Source: UBA1351 sp964627665 (GTDB taxonomy: Bacteria > Bacillota > Clostridia > Lachnospirales > Vallitaleaceae). Taken from it: a stretch of DNA of 64,000 nt. The notes under the pieces are model-generated. The model worked only from the letters and a program-made list of their open reading frames with translations. It was not told where the DNA came from and ran no database searches. The stretch covers positions 1-64,000 of the forward strand of contig CAZVKG010000005.1 in assembly GCA_964627665.1 (NCBI GenBank). The letters are read 5' to 3'. The position numbers and the translations under genes are program-made. Shown here piece by piece: positions 1-7,775 of the stretch; the first letter of the stretch is position 1, and each line of letters opens with the position of its first letter.

Positions 1-26
1 AGATAATGACTTGTATAATCCAGTGA

Positions 27-998
27 AATTCGGGTTATGACACAATCTGGCAAGATGCCCTTGCCTTTTCTTCCGGAATGGCCGCAATAACCACCGTATT
101 TCAACTTTTCAAACCTGGTGATCATATTGTAACTTCTCTCGATTTATATGGAGGTTCACATCGACTTTTTGACTATCTAAGCTCACACTATGATTTACAC
201 TTCACTTATGTTGATACAACCGATGCATCCTGCGTTGCTTCAGCGATTACTTCAAATACAAAAGCAATATATGTCGAAACTCCTTCAAATCCAATGATGC
301 ACATCACTGATCTTCAAGCAATTTCTACAATTGCAAAAAAAGACAAACTCTTATTTATTGTTGATAATACTTTTTTAACTCCTTATTTCCAAAAACCCTT
401 CCTCTTTGGAGCCAACATCATTGTTCATAGCGGAACTAAATTTTTAAGCGGACATAATGATACATTGTCCGGTTTTGTCGTTGTCGACTCTATCCAACTG
501 TCCGAACAGTTACGTTACTTGATTAAAACGGTCGGCTCCGGTTTATCTCCATTTGACAGTTGGCTCATGATTCGGGGGATTAAAACATTGGCCATTCGTA
601 TGCGTGAACAAGAAAAAAGTGCACTCCAATTAGCCAAGTGGCTTAAGGAACATCCAAAAATAAATAAAGTTTTCTATGCCGGTTTACCTGACCATCCCGG
701 TTATGCTATTATGAAAAAACAAGCTTCCGGATTTGGGTCTATGATTTCTATCGAATGCGCTTCTGCATCCATTGCAAGATACATTTTGAATCATACAAGC
801 ATGATTCATTATGCTGAAAGCTTAGGCGGTGTTGAGACTTTAATTACTTATCCAATGTTACAAACGCACGCAGATATTCCGGAGGAAGAACGAAACAAAA
901 AAGGCATCAATGACTGCTTACTTCGCTTATCCGTAGGTATTGAATCTATTGACGACCTTATTCACGAATTTGACACTATTCTTAAGGAGGCGCATTAA
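27..998 (+). CDS. Cys/Met-metabolism PLP enzyme (cystathionine gamma-synthase/lyase type), N-terminus missing
   Basis: This is a PLP-dependent transsulfuration-type enzyme (cystathionine gamma-synthase, gamma-lyase or O-acetylhomoserine sulfhydrylase; the exact reaction cannot be fixed). Visible family signatures are the SSGMAA segment, VETPSNP, VDNTF, and the PLP-lysine motif HSGTKFLSGH. The family is about 380 residues; here only about 323 codons are open, from base 27. The first ATG (78) lies inside the conserved SGMAA block and cannot be the native start. An in-frame TGA sits at 24-26, where the family should continue upstream by about 60-80 residues, so the gene is either frameshifted near base 30 or the left end is faulty. 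The stop codon overlaps the ATG of the next gene (TAATG), indicating translational coupling with a second sulfur amino-acid enzyme. Confidence 0.75.
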   Translation, partial: NSGYDTIWQDALAFSSGMAAITTVFQLFKPGDHIVTSLDLYGGSHRLFDYLSSHYDLHFTYVDTTDASCVASAITSNTKAIYVETPSNPMMHITDLQAISTIAKKDKLLFIVDNTFLTPYFQKPFLFGANIIVHSGTKFLSGHNDTLSGFVVVDSIQLSEQLRYLIKTVGSGLSPFDSWLMIRGIKTLAIRMREQEKSALQLAKWLKEHPKINKVFYAGLPDHPGYAIMKKQASGFGSMISIECASASIARYILNHTSMIHYAESLGGVETLITYPMLQTHADIPEEERNKKGINDCLLRLSVGIESIDDLIHEFDTILKEAH

Positions 999-2173
999 TG
1001 AAGTATAATTTTGATGAAATTATTCCACGAAAAGACACCAATTCTCTTAAATATGATTATGCAAAAAAAAGAGGCCTTCCACAAGACCTCATTCCCCTAT
1101 GGGTCGCCGATATGGACTTCAAATCACCACAGCCGGTGATCGACGCACTGATTGAAAAGTCCAAGCACGGAATTTTTGGCTACTCAGATAGTATGGAAGA
1201 TTATAACCAAGTACTTAAAAGCTGGTTTTCCTCTCAATATGGATGGACGATTAACCCTAAGTGGTTAGTTAAAACGCCTGGTGTTGTTTTCGCGATTAAT
1301 ATGGCCATTCAAGCATATACCGAAGAAAATGATAATATCCTTATTCAAGAGCCTGTATATTACCCTTTTAGGGATTCTATAGAAAAAAACAATCGAAAGG
1401 TTGTCGTTAATGAATTGATTTATACGACAGAAGGTACCTATTTCATTGACTTTGATGATTTTGAAAGGAAAATACAGCAACATCATGTGAAGCTTTTTAT
1501 TCTAAGCAATCCTCACAACCCTGTTGGACGTGTTTTTACGCAAGATGAGTTAATACAGTTAGGTAATATTTGTTTGAAACATAATGTAATTGTTGTATCC
1601 GATGAAATTCATCAAGATTTTATATATCCGGGTTATCAACATACCGTCTTTGCCAATATTAATGATGCTTTTGCACAAAACTCCATTACCTGCACTTCTC
1701 CCTCAAAAACCTTTAACTTGGCGGGACTTCAGTTATCCAATGTTTTTATACCCAATATAGGTTTGAGAAAAGCATTTATAAATGCGCTTACGCGTTCCGG
1801 ATATAGTCAACCAAATGTTATGGGATTAGTCTCGTGCCAAGCCGCCTATGAACAAGGACATGAGTGGCTTACACAACTTAACCATTACTTATATGAAAAT
1901 TTAGTCTTTACTCGAGATTTCTTGAAAGACCACTTACCCAACGTTCATCTCATTGAACCTGAAGGCACTTACTTAATATGGATTGATTTTTCTTCACTTG
2001 GACTTTCCGACGAAGAGATTAAACAAAAGATGCTATACGAAGCCAAAGTTTGGTTAGATGACGGCACCATGTTCGGCCAAGGAGGTTTCGGATTTCAACG
2101 CATAAATATAGCTTGTCCCAGAGCAATACTAGAACAAGCTTTACGTCAAATTGCTAAAACATTTAGTGATTAA
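998..2173 (+). CDS. patB: MalY/PatB-type cystathionine beta-lyase (class I/II PLP aminotransferase fold)
   Basis: A 391-residue fold-type I PLP enzyme of the MalY/PatB family, which cleaves cystathionine or cysteine C-S bonds to give homocysteine or sulfide, pyruvate and ammonia. The N-terminus has the family pattern with WVADMDF, followed by NPHNPVGR, SDEIHQDF and the Schiff-base lysine in SPSKTFNLAGL. Full length for the family. It starts by a one-base overlap with the stop codon of the preceding transsulfuration enzyme, with GGAGG just upstream, so the pair forms an operon for methionine/cysteine interconversion. It runs convergently into the minus-strand phosphoesterase, overlapping it by four bases with no obvious terminator between. 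Beta-lyase activity is inferred from the family. Confidence 0.88.
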   Translation: MKYNFDEIIPRKDTNSLKYDYAKKRGLPQDLIPLWVADMDFKSPQPVIDALIEKSKHGIFGYSDSMEDYNQVLKSWFSSQYGWTINPKWLVKTPGVVFAINMAIQAYTEENDNILIQEPVYYPFRDSIEKNNRKVVVNELIYTTEGTYFIDFDDFERKIQQHHVKLFILSNPHNPVGRVFTQDELIQLGNICLKHNVIVVSDEIHQDFIYPGYQHTVFANINDAFAQNSITCTSPSKTFNLAGLQLSNVFIPNIGLRKAFINALTRSGYSQPNVMGLVSCQAAYEQGHEWLTQLNHYLYENLVFTRDFLKDHLPNVHLIEPEGTYLIWIDFSSLGLSDEEIKQKMLYEAKVWLDDGTMFGQGGFGFQRINIACPRAILEQALRQIAKTFSD

Positions 2174-2889
2174 CTACTTTTTGGGTCAATACTCTGAACA
2201 AGTTCATTGGGTATATATTTATTATCCAAAATATCTTGCCTCATCAGCGCAACCTCATATTCAACTTCTTTGATTTCAACATTTAATATATCATCGAAAA
2301 TATGAATAATGATATAGGTTGCGTTGGAATTTCCATGTTTAGGTTTTCCAACAGACCCTGCATTTATAGCATGCTTTCCGCCGACTTCTTTCCAAAAAGG
2401 AATATGTGAATGTCCGGACACTACGACATTATGGTCGACCACATTCAATATTTCTTCTAGATTCTCAGCATCTTCAAGCATATACTCATCGATAGCTCTC
2501 GGACTCCCATGCACAAACAAAATTTTAAATTGATTGATGGTTATTTCAATTCTTTTGGGTAAATTTTTCAAATACTTTCGCTTTATATCATCTAATACAT
2601 AGTTCGTATAAATTGCAGATGCTGACTCTTGAATTCGACTTACTTCTAGTGCTTCAAATTCATTTTGGCTCAGTGTTTTTAATGTTGAGACATGTTGATC
2701 ATGATTGCCTTGAATGGCTAAAATATGCCGCTGCCTTATCAAATCAATGACTTCATTTGGATTCGGTAGATATCCCACGATATCACCTGTACAAACAATT
2801 GCATCAATCTCTTCTTGATCGATCTCCTTTAGAACAGCTTTTAAGGCGTGGTGATTACTATGGATATCACTAATCACTGCAATTTTCAA
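2170..2889 (-). CDS. Calcineurin-like metallophosphoesterase (YfcE/MJ0936 type)
   Basis: A 239-residue cytoplasmic metallophosphoesterase. All metal-ligand blocks are visible: DIHSNHHAL at the N-terminus, GDIVGYLPNPNE, GNHD, VHGSP and GHSH near residue 160. This is the short phosphodiesterase/phosphatase class in which the substrate is generally unknown. It lies 15 bases downstream of acr3 on the same strand, with a GGAGG site before its ATG, so it is probably the last gene of the arsenic transcription unit. A direct role in arsenic resistance is not suggested by the sequence; co-transcription may be incidental. Confidence 0.85.
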   Translation of the reverse strand: MKIAVISDIHSNHHALKAVLKEIDQEEIDAIVCTGDIVGYLPNPNEVIDLIRQRHILAIQGNHDQHVSTLKTLSQNEFEALEVSRIQESASAIYTNYVLDDIKRKYLKNLPKRIEITINQFKILFVHGSPRAIDEYMLEDAENLEEILNVVDHNVVVSGHSHIPFWKEVGGKHAINAGSVGKPKHGNSNATYIIIHIFDDILNVEIKEVEYEVALMRQDILDNKYIPNELVQSIDPKSS

Positions 2890-2904
2890 TTAAACCACTC
2901 CTCC

Positions 2905-3957
2905 TTATGCTTTTTGAGGAAACCATCCTCGTGTACTATTGGCAAACTTCACTAGCATTAACATAACAGGCACTTCAACAAGTACACCAACAATTGTCGC
3001 TAATGCTACCGGACTATCGGCACCAAAGAGAGCAATGGCTACTGCAACCGCTAACTCAAAAAAGTTTGATGCTCCAATCATTCCTGCCGGTGCTGCAATA
3101 TCATGGGATAATCTTAAGGCACGACTTGCTCCATAGGCAATACCAAAAATGAGCACAGTCTGAATAGATAAGGGTATTGCTATAAGAAGAATATGTAATG
3201 GGTTTTCTAAGATGACATGCCCTTGAAATGAAAAGATGAGAATAAGGGTAACAAGTAATCCACCGATCGTCACATTGTTAAATTTTGGCAAAAAGGTATT
3301 TGTAAAATAGGCTTCGCCTTTATTTTTAATCATTGTATTTCGGGTAATAACTCCGCCTGCAAGAGGAATGACGACAAAAAGTACAACGGAAAGAATTAAT
3401 GTCGCCCAAGGAACTTCAAATCCACTAACGCCAAGTAAAAACGCTACAATCGGTGTAAATGCTACAAGGATAATCAAATCATTTGTCGCCACTTGAACTA
3501 CAGTGTAAGCGGCATTTCCTTTGGTTAAATGGCTCCAAACAAAAACCATGGCTGTACAAGGAGCTGCTCCTAAAAGTACTGCACCGGCCAAATAATCTGA
3601 TGCCAGATTACTGGGAATAATCCCGCTAAAAATAACATTGAAGAATAGGTAAGCTATACCAAACATGGTAAACGGTTTAATTAACCAGTTCACTACCCAT
3701 GTAACGAATAATCCTTTTGGATTTTTTCCGACATTTTTAACGCTCTTAAAATCAACCTTCATCATCATTGGATAAATCATTAACCAGATTAATATTGCGA
3801 TTGGAATAGATACATTGGCAAATTCAAATCGGCCTAAAAATTCAGGTATAATGGGTAGATACCTACCAATGAGTACACCTATAACCATACAAAGTGCAAC
3901 CCATAATGTTAAATATCGCTCAAAAAAACTGATGCCTTCTAATTTTTGTTTACTCAT
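2905..3957 (-). CDS. acr3: Arsenite efflux permease Acr3 (ArsB/ACR3 family)
   Basis: A 350-residue integral membrane protein with about ten hydrophobic segments; it exports trivalent arsenite from the cytoplasm. The conserved Acr3 cysteine is present in AAPCTAMVFVWSHL, along with the C-terminal block GASNFFELAVAVAIALFG and the EVPVMLMLV segment. It is of the Acr3 type, not the 12-helix ArsB type. Start chosen at the ATG with GAGGATG upstream. It is third after arsR, arsD and arsA in the operon and separated from arsA by 27 bases. Since ArsA and ArsD are encoded beside it, this is likely an ATP-driven or ATPase-stimulated Acr3 system, as in other arsDA-acr3 operons. Confidence 0.93.
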   Translation of the reverse strand: MSKQKLEGISFFERYLTLWVALCMVIGVLIGRYLPIIPEFLGRFEFANVSIPIAILIWLMIYPMMMKVDFKSVKNVGKNPKGLFVTWVVNWLIKPFTMFGIAYLFFNVIFSGIIPSNLASDYLAGAVLLGAAPCTAMVFVWSHLTKGNAAYTVVQVATNDLIILVAFTPIVAFLLGVSGFEVPWATLILSVVLFVVIPLAGGVITRNTMIKNKGEAYFTNTFLPKFNNVTIGGLLVTLILIFSFQGHVILENPLHILLIAIPLSIQTVLIFGIAYGASRALRLSHDIAAPAGMIGASNFFELAVAVAIALFGADSPVALATIVGVLVEVPVMLMLVKFANSTRGWFPQKA

Positions 3958-3984
3958 AAATCATCCTCTTTTCTTTTATTTTTA

Positions 3985-5724
3985 TCATAGGGTTACTAAT
4001 CGACGTCCTTTGAGTGCATCTCCGATATATGGGATTAGACCTACATTTCCATCTGCATAGCGATGAACAGCATTAATCCACGTTGCCTCTTGGCACCCTT
4101 TTGCATGCAAAATTTGATTATCAGATTCTGCTTGGTATAAACTATTATTAATCAACCACCATTTGCTATGTAATCCTGCACGTTCAAGATCTTCTTGAAG
4201 TCGTTTGGCTTCATGAACCGGTGTTGCTTCCGGTAGAGTAAGTATAATAACTTCTGTATGTTTCTTATCTCTTAACTTGGGCAGAAGTTTTTTTACTGAT
4301 TCCGGTATGGTTCCGTTCGAACGTTCAATTTCTTTATGATAACTTTGTGTTGAATCTAATAATAACAAGGTATGTCCTGTTGGCGCTGTATCTACAACAA
4401 CAATCTCATCATCCGAACGATTAATCACTTCTGCAAACGCTCTAAACACAGCGATTTCTTGAGTACATGGGGATCGCAAGTCTTCCATAATATATTCAAG
4501 ATCTTCTTTCGACATACTTTTCTCAGCTTCACGTATCACTTCATTTTTGTATTTTTCTAATTCTACTTCTTCATCGATATGACTTATTGTAATCTTTTCG
4601 TTTCCATCTAAAACCATATTGATATGAGCCGCCGGGTCCGTTGTTGTCAAGTGAACTTTTTCTCCTTTTTCTGCTAACTTCATTGCTATGGCCGCTGCCA
4701 TTGTTGTTTTTCCGACGCCGCCTTTTCCCATCGTAAAGATGACTTTCTTATTGGTCCGGTATATATCTTCAACAATATGATCAAGTTGCTTGACATCCTT
4801 GATGAATGGTTTATCGTGTTTTTCATGAATGGTTGTCTCGTCTAATAAATGGCGTAATCCTCCAAGTCCAATAATATTAAATGGTTTTAATGCTAGACTG
4901 AAAATATCAAGATGAATCATCTCTTCCGGAATATTCATCATTGCTTTTGTTTGTTTTTCGACAATAGCTTTTGATAAGGTATCATCCGCTTCACTCAAAA
5001 CACCATTGATGATTAACATTTGATTTTTAATACCGATTGCTTTTAGCTCTCTTGAAGCTCTAGCGGCTTCAAGAATAGGCGATTCTTCCGGACGTGTAAT
5101 CAACATTAACCTTGTCTGTTCGGCGTTCGCCAAAACGTCAACCGCTTTTTTATAGATTTCTTTTTTGTCGCCAAGGCCGGATAATTGCCCCAAACAAGAA
5201 GCCCCTGTTTTATTATTATCAATAAAATCCGTCCACGCCGATGGCAATTGAAGCATTCTTAACGTATGTCCTGTTGGTGCTGTATCGAATATGATATGAT
5301 CATAGTTTTTTGAGATGTCTTCATTGGTAATAAAATGTGTGAATTCGTTAAAGGCGGCAATCTCTACAGTACAAGACCCTGATAATTGCTCCTCCATATT
5401 TTTTATTACCGATTCCGGAAGTTTTCCACGAAAAGGAGCTACAACGCTCTCCTTATATTCTTTAGCTGCTACTTCCGGTTCAAAGTTTGCAATCGTAAGA
5501 TTAGGCACTTCGTCGATTACAATGCCTTTATTATCAAGCTCCGTATCAAAGACATCTTGCAAATTTGATGCCGGATCCGTACTAACGAGCATGACCCGCC
5601 TGCCTTGGTCCGCTAACGCAACTGAAATCGCACAGGCCGTAGAGGTCTTGCCTACACCACCTTTGCCTGTGAAAAATAAATACTTGGTTAGATCTATTTT
5701 TTGAATATCAAAATTATTATACAT
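3985..5724 (-). CDS. arsA: Arsenite-stimulated ATPase ArsA (two-domain)
   Basis: The 579-residue pump ATPase that energises arsenite efflux. Two homologous halves each carry a GKGGVGKT P-loop, at about residues 20 and 333, and each a DTAPTGHTL switch motif. The three metalloid-binding cysteines of the family are present in SGSC (about 118), GASC (about 177) and RSPC (about 420), so allosteric arsenite activation should be intact. Full length compared with enterobacterial ArsA. It starts at an ATG with AAAGGTG upstream, 14 bases after arsD, and is followed by acr3. It acts at the cytoplasmic face of the membrane, receiving arsenite from ArsD. Confidence 0.95.
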   Translation of the reverse strand: MYNNFDIQKIDLTKYLFFTGKGGVGKTSTACAISVALADQGRRVMLVSTDPASNLQDVFDTELDNKGIVIDEVPNLTIANFEPEVAAKEYKESVVAPFRGKLPESVIKNMEEQLSGSCTVEIAAFNEFTHFITNEDISKNYDHIIFDTAPTGHTLRMLQLPSAWTDFIDNNKTGASCLGQLSGLGDKKEIYKKAVDVLANAEQTRLMLITRPEESPILEAARASRELKAIGIKNQMLIINGVLSEADDTLSKAIVEKQTKAMMNIPEEMIHLDIFSLALKPFNIIGLGGLRHLLDETTIHEKHDKPFIKDVKQLDHIVEDIYRTNKKVIFTMGKGGVGKTTMAAAIAMKLAEKGEKVHLTTTDPAAHINMVLDGNEKITISHIDEEVELEKYKNEVIREAEKSMSKEDLEYIMEDLRSPCTQEIAVFRAFAEVINRSDDEIVVVDTAPTGHTLLLLDSTQSYHKEIERSNGTIPESVKKLLPKLRDKKHTEVIILTLPEATPVHEAKRLQEDLERAGLHSKWWLINNSLYQAESDNQILHAKGCQEATWINAVHRYADGNVGLIPYIGDALKGRRLVTL

Positions 5725-5738
5725 TTAATCACCTTTCA

Positions 5739-6107
5739 TTAACAACAACCATCACCACAACCACAGGAATCTTCTTTCACATCTTCTGTTACATCTTCTG
5801 CCAACTTAACTTCAAGATATTTTTCAATCTCTTCATTTGATGGATATCTACCGCTAATAACAATTTCATTATTAACCAACGTGATTGGGAGAATTTCTAC
5901 ATCGCTTTCATTAAGCAGTTGATTCACTTTAGCATTCTCTACAAAGGCAAGGGGATGATCGGTTAAATTCAATCGTTCAATTCGTTTTTCTTCTTTATTC
6001 AGTTGATTCATAACTGCGGTTATTCTTAATAAGTCTACATCAACACTGGGTCCGCATACACCTGTTGAGCAACACATTGCCGGTTCAAATATTTTCATTG
6101 TTTTCAT
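5739..6107 (-). CDS. arsD: Arsenite metallochaperone ArsD
   Basis: A small (122-residue) protein that delivers As(III)/Sb(III) to ArsA. The vicinal cysteine motif MCCSTGVCG near residues 11-17 is exactly that of ArsD, and the C-terminus has a further cysteine cluster (SCGCGDGCC). The start is set at the ATG at 6107, because GGAGG lies five bases upstream; an earlier in-frame ATG at 6119 would place that ribosome binding site inside the gene. It sits 15 bases from arsA and 15 bases after the arsR stop, within one operon. Confidence 0.93.
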   Translation of the reverse strand: MKTMKIFEPAMCCSTGVCGPSVDVDLLRITAVMNQLNKEEKRIERLNLTDHPLAFVENAKVNQLLNESDVEILPITLVNNEIVISGRYPSNEEIEKYLEVKLAEDVTEDVKEDSCGCGDGCC

Positions 6108-6122
6108 TATGACCTCCAAATT

Positions 6123-6431
6123 TTATGTACACATAGTATATATTTTATAATCTTTTGATTTTTCTAACATATCATCTAATAGATTTTTGGCCATTCCACA
6201 GCCGGATTCTGACAAGCTATAATACGTCCATTTGCCGTCCTTTCGACTGCTGACAATGCCGCTATCTAATAAGATTTTCATATGATGTGATAAGGTTGAT
6301 TGTGCAACCGGAACTTCTTCAAGTAATGTACAAGCACACTTTTCACCTGTTCTAAGCGAGTTAATGATGCGTAATCTACTTTCATCGCAAAACGCTTTGA
6401 ATATTTCTTCTATTCGTTTAAAATCTTCCAT
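6123..6431 (-). CDS. arsR: ArsR/SmtB-family arsenical repressor
   Basis: A 102-residue winged-helix metalloregulator and first gene of the arsenic operon. The recognition helix region reads QSTLSHHMKIL, and a KCACTLLE segment supplies the paired cysteines at the DNA-binding helix that sense As(III) in ArsR-type proteins; more cysteines lie near residue 71 (SGCG) and at the C-terminus (TMCT). The ATG at 6431 is preferred over a TTG at 6437 because AAAGGGG lies six bases upstream of the ATG. It is expected to repress its own operon by binding the dyad over the promoter at 6457-6492, releasing when arsenite binds. Confidence 0.92.
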   Translation of the reverse strand: MEDFKRIEEIFKAFCDESRLRIINSLRTGEKCACTLLEEVPVAQSTLSHHMKILLDSGIVSSRKDGKWTYYSLSESGCGMAKNLLDDMLEKSKDYKIYTMCT

Positions 6432-6456
6432 AGGCAACCCCTTTCGTATCTATCAT

Positions 6457-6485
6457 TATCGATATATTAACACACACATCGATAG
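6457..6485. promoter_or_regulatory. Putative ArsR operator dyad
   Basis: Two copies of the self-complementary hexamer ATCGAT (6458-6463 and 6478-6483), each in a TATCGATA-like context, lie 20 bp apart, that is two helical turns. They flank and overlap the -10 and spacer of the ars promoter. Placement fits a repressor site for the adjacent ArsR; the protein assignment is inference. Confidence 0.5.
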
Positions 6486-6492
6486 TTGTCAA
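6464..6492 (-). promoter_or_regulatory. ars operon promoter
   Basis: On the minus strand a perfect -35 TTGACA (6487-6492), a 17-base spacer and a -10 TAATAT (6464-6469) precede arsR by about 33 bases. No other promoter is needed for arsR-arsD-arsA-acr3. Confidence 0.75.
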
Positions 6493-6534
6493 TGTGTATT
6501 ACAAAACTTTACTCTATTACTCGCCTGAATATTC

Positions 6535-6563
6535 TTGACAAAATAAAATCATAGGAGTAATGT
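6535..6563 (+). promoter_or_regulatory. Possible promoter for the usp unit
   Basis: TTGACA at 6535-6540, a 17-base spacer and a poor -10 (TAATGT, 6558-6563) point toward the permease remnant and the universal stress gene. The 6432-6591 stretch otherwise holds only the divergent ars promoter/operator and a seven-codon frame (ATG at 6560 after GGAG). Confidence 0.35.
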
Positions 6564-6591
6564 TTATACATCCTTATATATAAATATATTA

Positions 6592-6804
6592 TTGAAAATC
6601 CTAGTTATGAAAAAAAATCTCATTTTTATTGGCGCATGGTCAACAACAAAGATTCCCATGTTTTTATTTGAACTTACATCACTCGGCTCCACATTTGCCA
6701 TTACACGACTTATCATAAACATCCCCGGTATTATCATTATTGCATTAGTTCTAAATCGATTGGTTTCTGATAATGATATCAAAATAATTTATGAAGAGGA
6801 GTGA
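6592..6804 (+). pseudogene. C-terminal remnant of a small permease (GAWSTTKIPM family)
   Basis: About 65-70 codons encode a peptide with FIGAWSTTKIPMFLFE and then a long hydrophobic helix, ending ...IYEEE. From memory of the family, this matches the last third of a roughly 160-residue DUF318-like permease (distantly related to ArsP/YraQ) that often precedes universal stress proteins. The upstream two thirds are absent: the frame closes at a TAA (6544-6546) and the preceding DNA is occupied by the ars promoter. Possible starts are TTG 6592 or ATG 6607, neither with a good ribosome site. The stop codon overlaps the GAGGAG site of the next gene. Most likely a truncated leftover, though it could be translated as a one-helix peptide. 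Confidence 0.55.
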
Positions 6805-6809
6805 AATTT

Positions 6810-7682
6810 ATGTTTAAAAAAATGATTATTGCATCAGAGATTTCAAAAGGTGAATTTGACATTATTCAACGGATTCAAGGGTTCAAAAAATTTGGTACCA
6901 AAGAGTGCCTACTTGTCCAATATTTAAACCCAAATGAAGCCAAATCAACTGTTTCGTCCTTTGTTACAGATATTTTAGATGATAAGTTAAATAAACAAAA
7001 AACCCTCTTAACCGAGTTAGGATTCGCCGTTGAGACACGAAGAATCTCAGATGATATGAAACACGAAATAAACAAAATCGCTGAGGAAGAAAATGGTTCT
7101 CTCATTGTTGCCGGAGCTTCTGAACACACAATGATTGGTGAAATGTTCTTTGCCGGTGTGGCCCATGATGTGATTCACAAGGCAACAAAGCCTGTCTTAT
7201 TGGTTCGCGTATCCGATCAAGCTGACCATACTTTAGATAAAGCTAAAGATTATGATATAGCTGAGCACATTCTATTTCCTACGGATTTTTCTAACAATGC
7301 GTCTACTGCCTTTCATTATATAAAAGACATGGTCAAAAAAGGCGCAAAAAAAGTCACCCTAGTTCACATACAGGACAAATCTAAGTTTGAGCCTCATTTA
7401 TTAGACCAATTAGAAGATTTTAATAAAACCGATATGAAGCGCCTTGAACATCTAAAGCAAGAACTTATTAATACGAATGATCTTGAAGTAAATATAGAAC
7501 TTCTCTATGGGTCTCCTGCTTCAGAATTACTCACATTAATCAAGGCTTTAAATATTTCCTTGGTCATCATGGGTAGTCAAGGTAGAGGCTTTATCCGAGA
7601 AATTTATTTAGGAAGTTTAAGTCATAACATTGCACGTCATTCATCTGCCTCAGTTTTACTCATTCCGGCAGAGAGAAACTAA
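6810..7682 (+). CDS. Tandem universal stress protein (two UspA domains)
   Basis: A 290-residue cytoplasmic protein made of two UspA-type domains (about 1-140 and 150-290). The second carries the ATP-binding signature G-2x-G-9x-G-S in GSQGRGFIREIYLGS; the first has a weaker version around GASEHTMIGEMFF, so only the second half may bind nucleotide. The ATG at 6810 is chosen because GAGGAG lies eight bases upstream; a GTG at 6801 is less likely. It follows the permease remnant with coupled translation and is followed by a bidirectional terminator. The precise stress role is unknown. Confidence 0.88.
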   Translation: MFKKMIIASEISKGEFDIIQRIQGFKKFGTKECLLVQYLNPNEAKSTVSSFVTDILDDKLNKQKTLLTELGFAVETRRISDDMKHEINKIAEEENGSLIVAGASEHTMIGEMFFAGVAHDVIHKATKPVLLVRVSDQADHTLDKAKDYDIAEHILFPTDFSNNASTAFHYIKDMVKKGAKKVTLVHIQDKSKFEPHLLDQLEDFNKTDMKRLEHLKQELINTNDLEVNIELLYGSPASELLTLIKALNISLVIMGSQGRGFIREIYLGSLSHNIARHSSASVLLIPAERN

Positions 7683-7711
7683 TTTTCAATGATTTTTTCG
7701 ACGAAAAAAAA

Positions 7712-7756
7712 GGGCTACGCACTAACTCATTAGTGCGAAAGCCCCTTCTTTTTTAT
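7712..7756. terminator. Bidirectional terminator between usp and glnN
   Basis: Stem GGGCT..GCACTAA / TTAGTGC..AGCCC with a four-base loop, preceded by a run of A and followed by CTTCTTTTTT. It serves the plus-strand usp gene and the convergent minus-strand glnN gene. Confidence 0.85.
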
Positions 7757-7775
7757 GATTTTTTAAATACGTATA

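Noticed and set aside
2160..2230. Terminator between patB and the phosphoesterase
   Set aside because: No stem with a T run could be found; the genes overlap at their ends.
5315..5704. Open frame of 129 codons opposite arsA
   Set aside because: Antisense to the P-loop half of ArsA, with no ribosome site or family resemblance.
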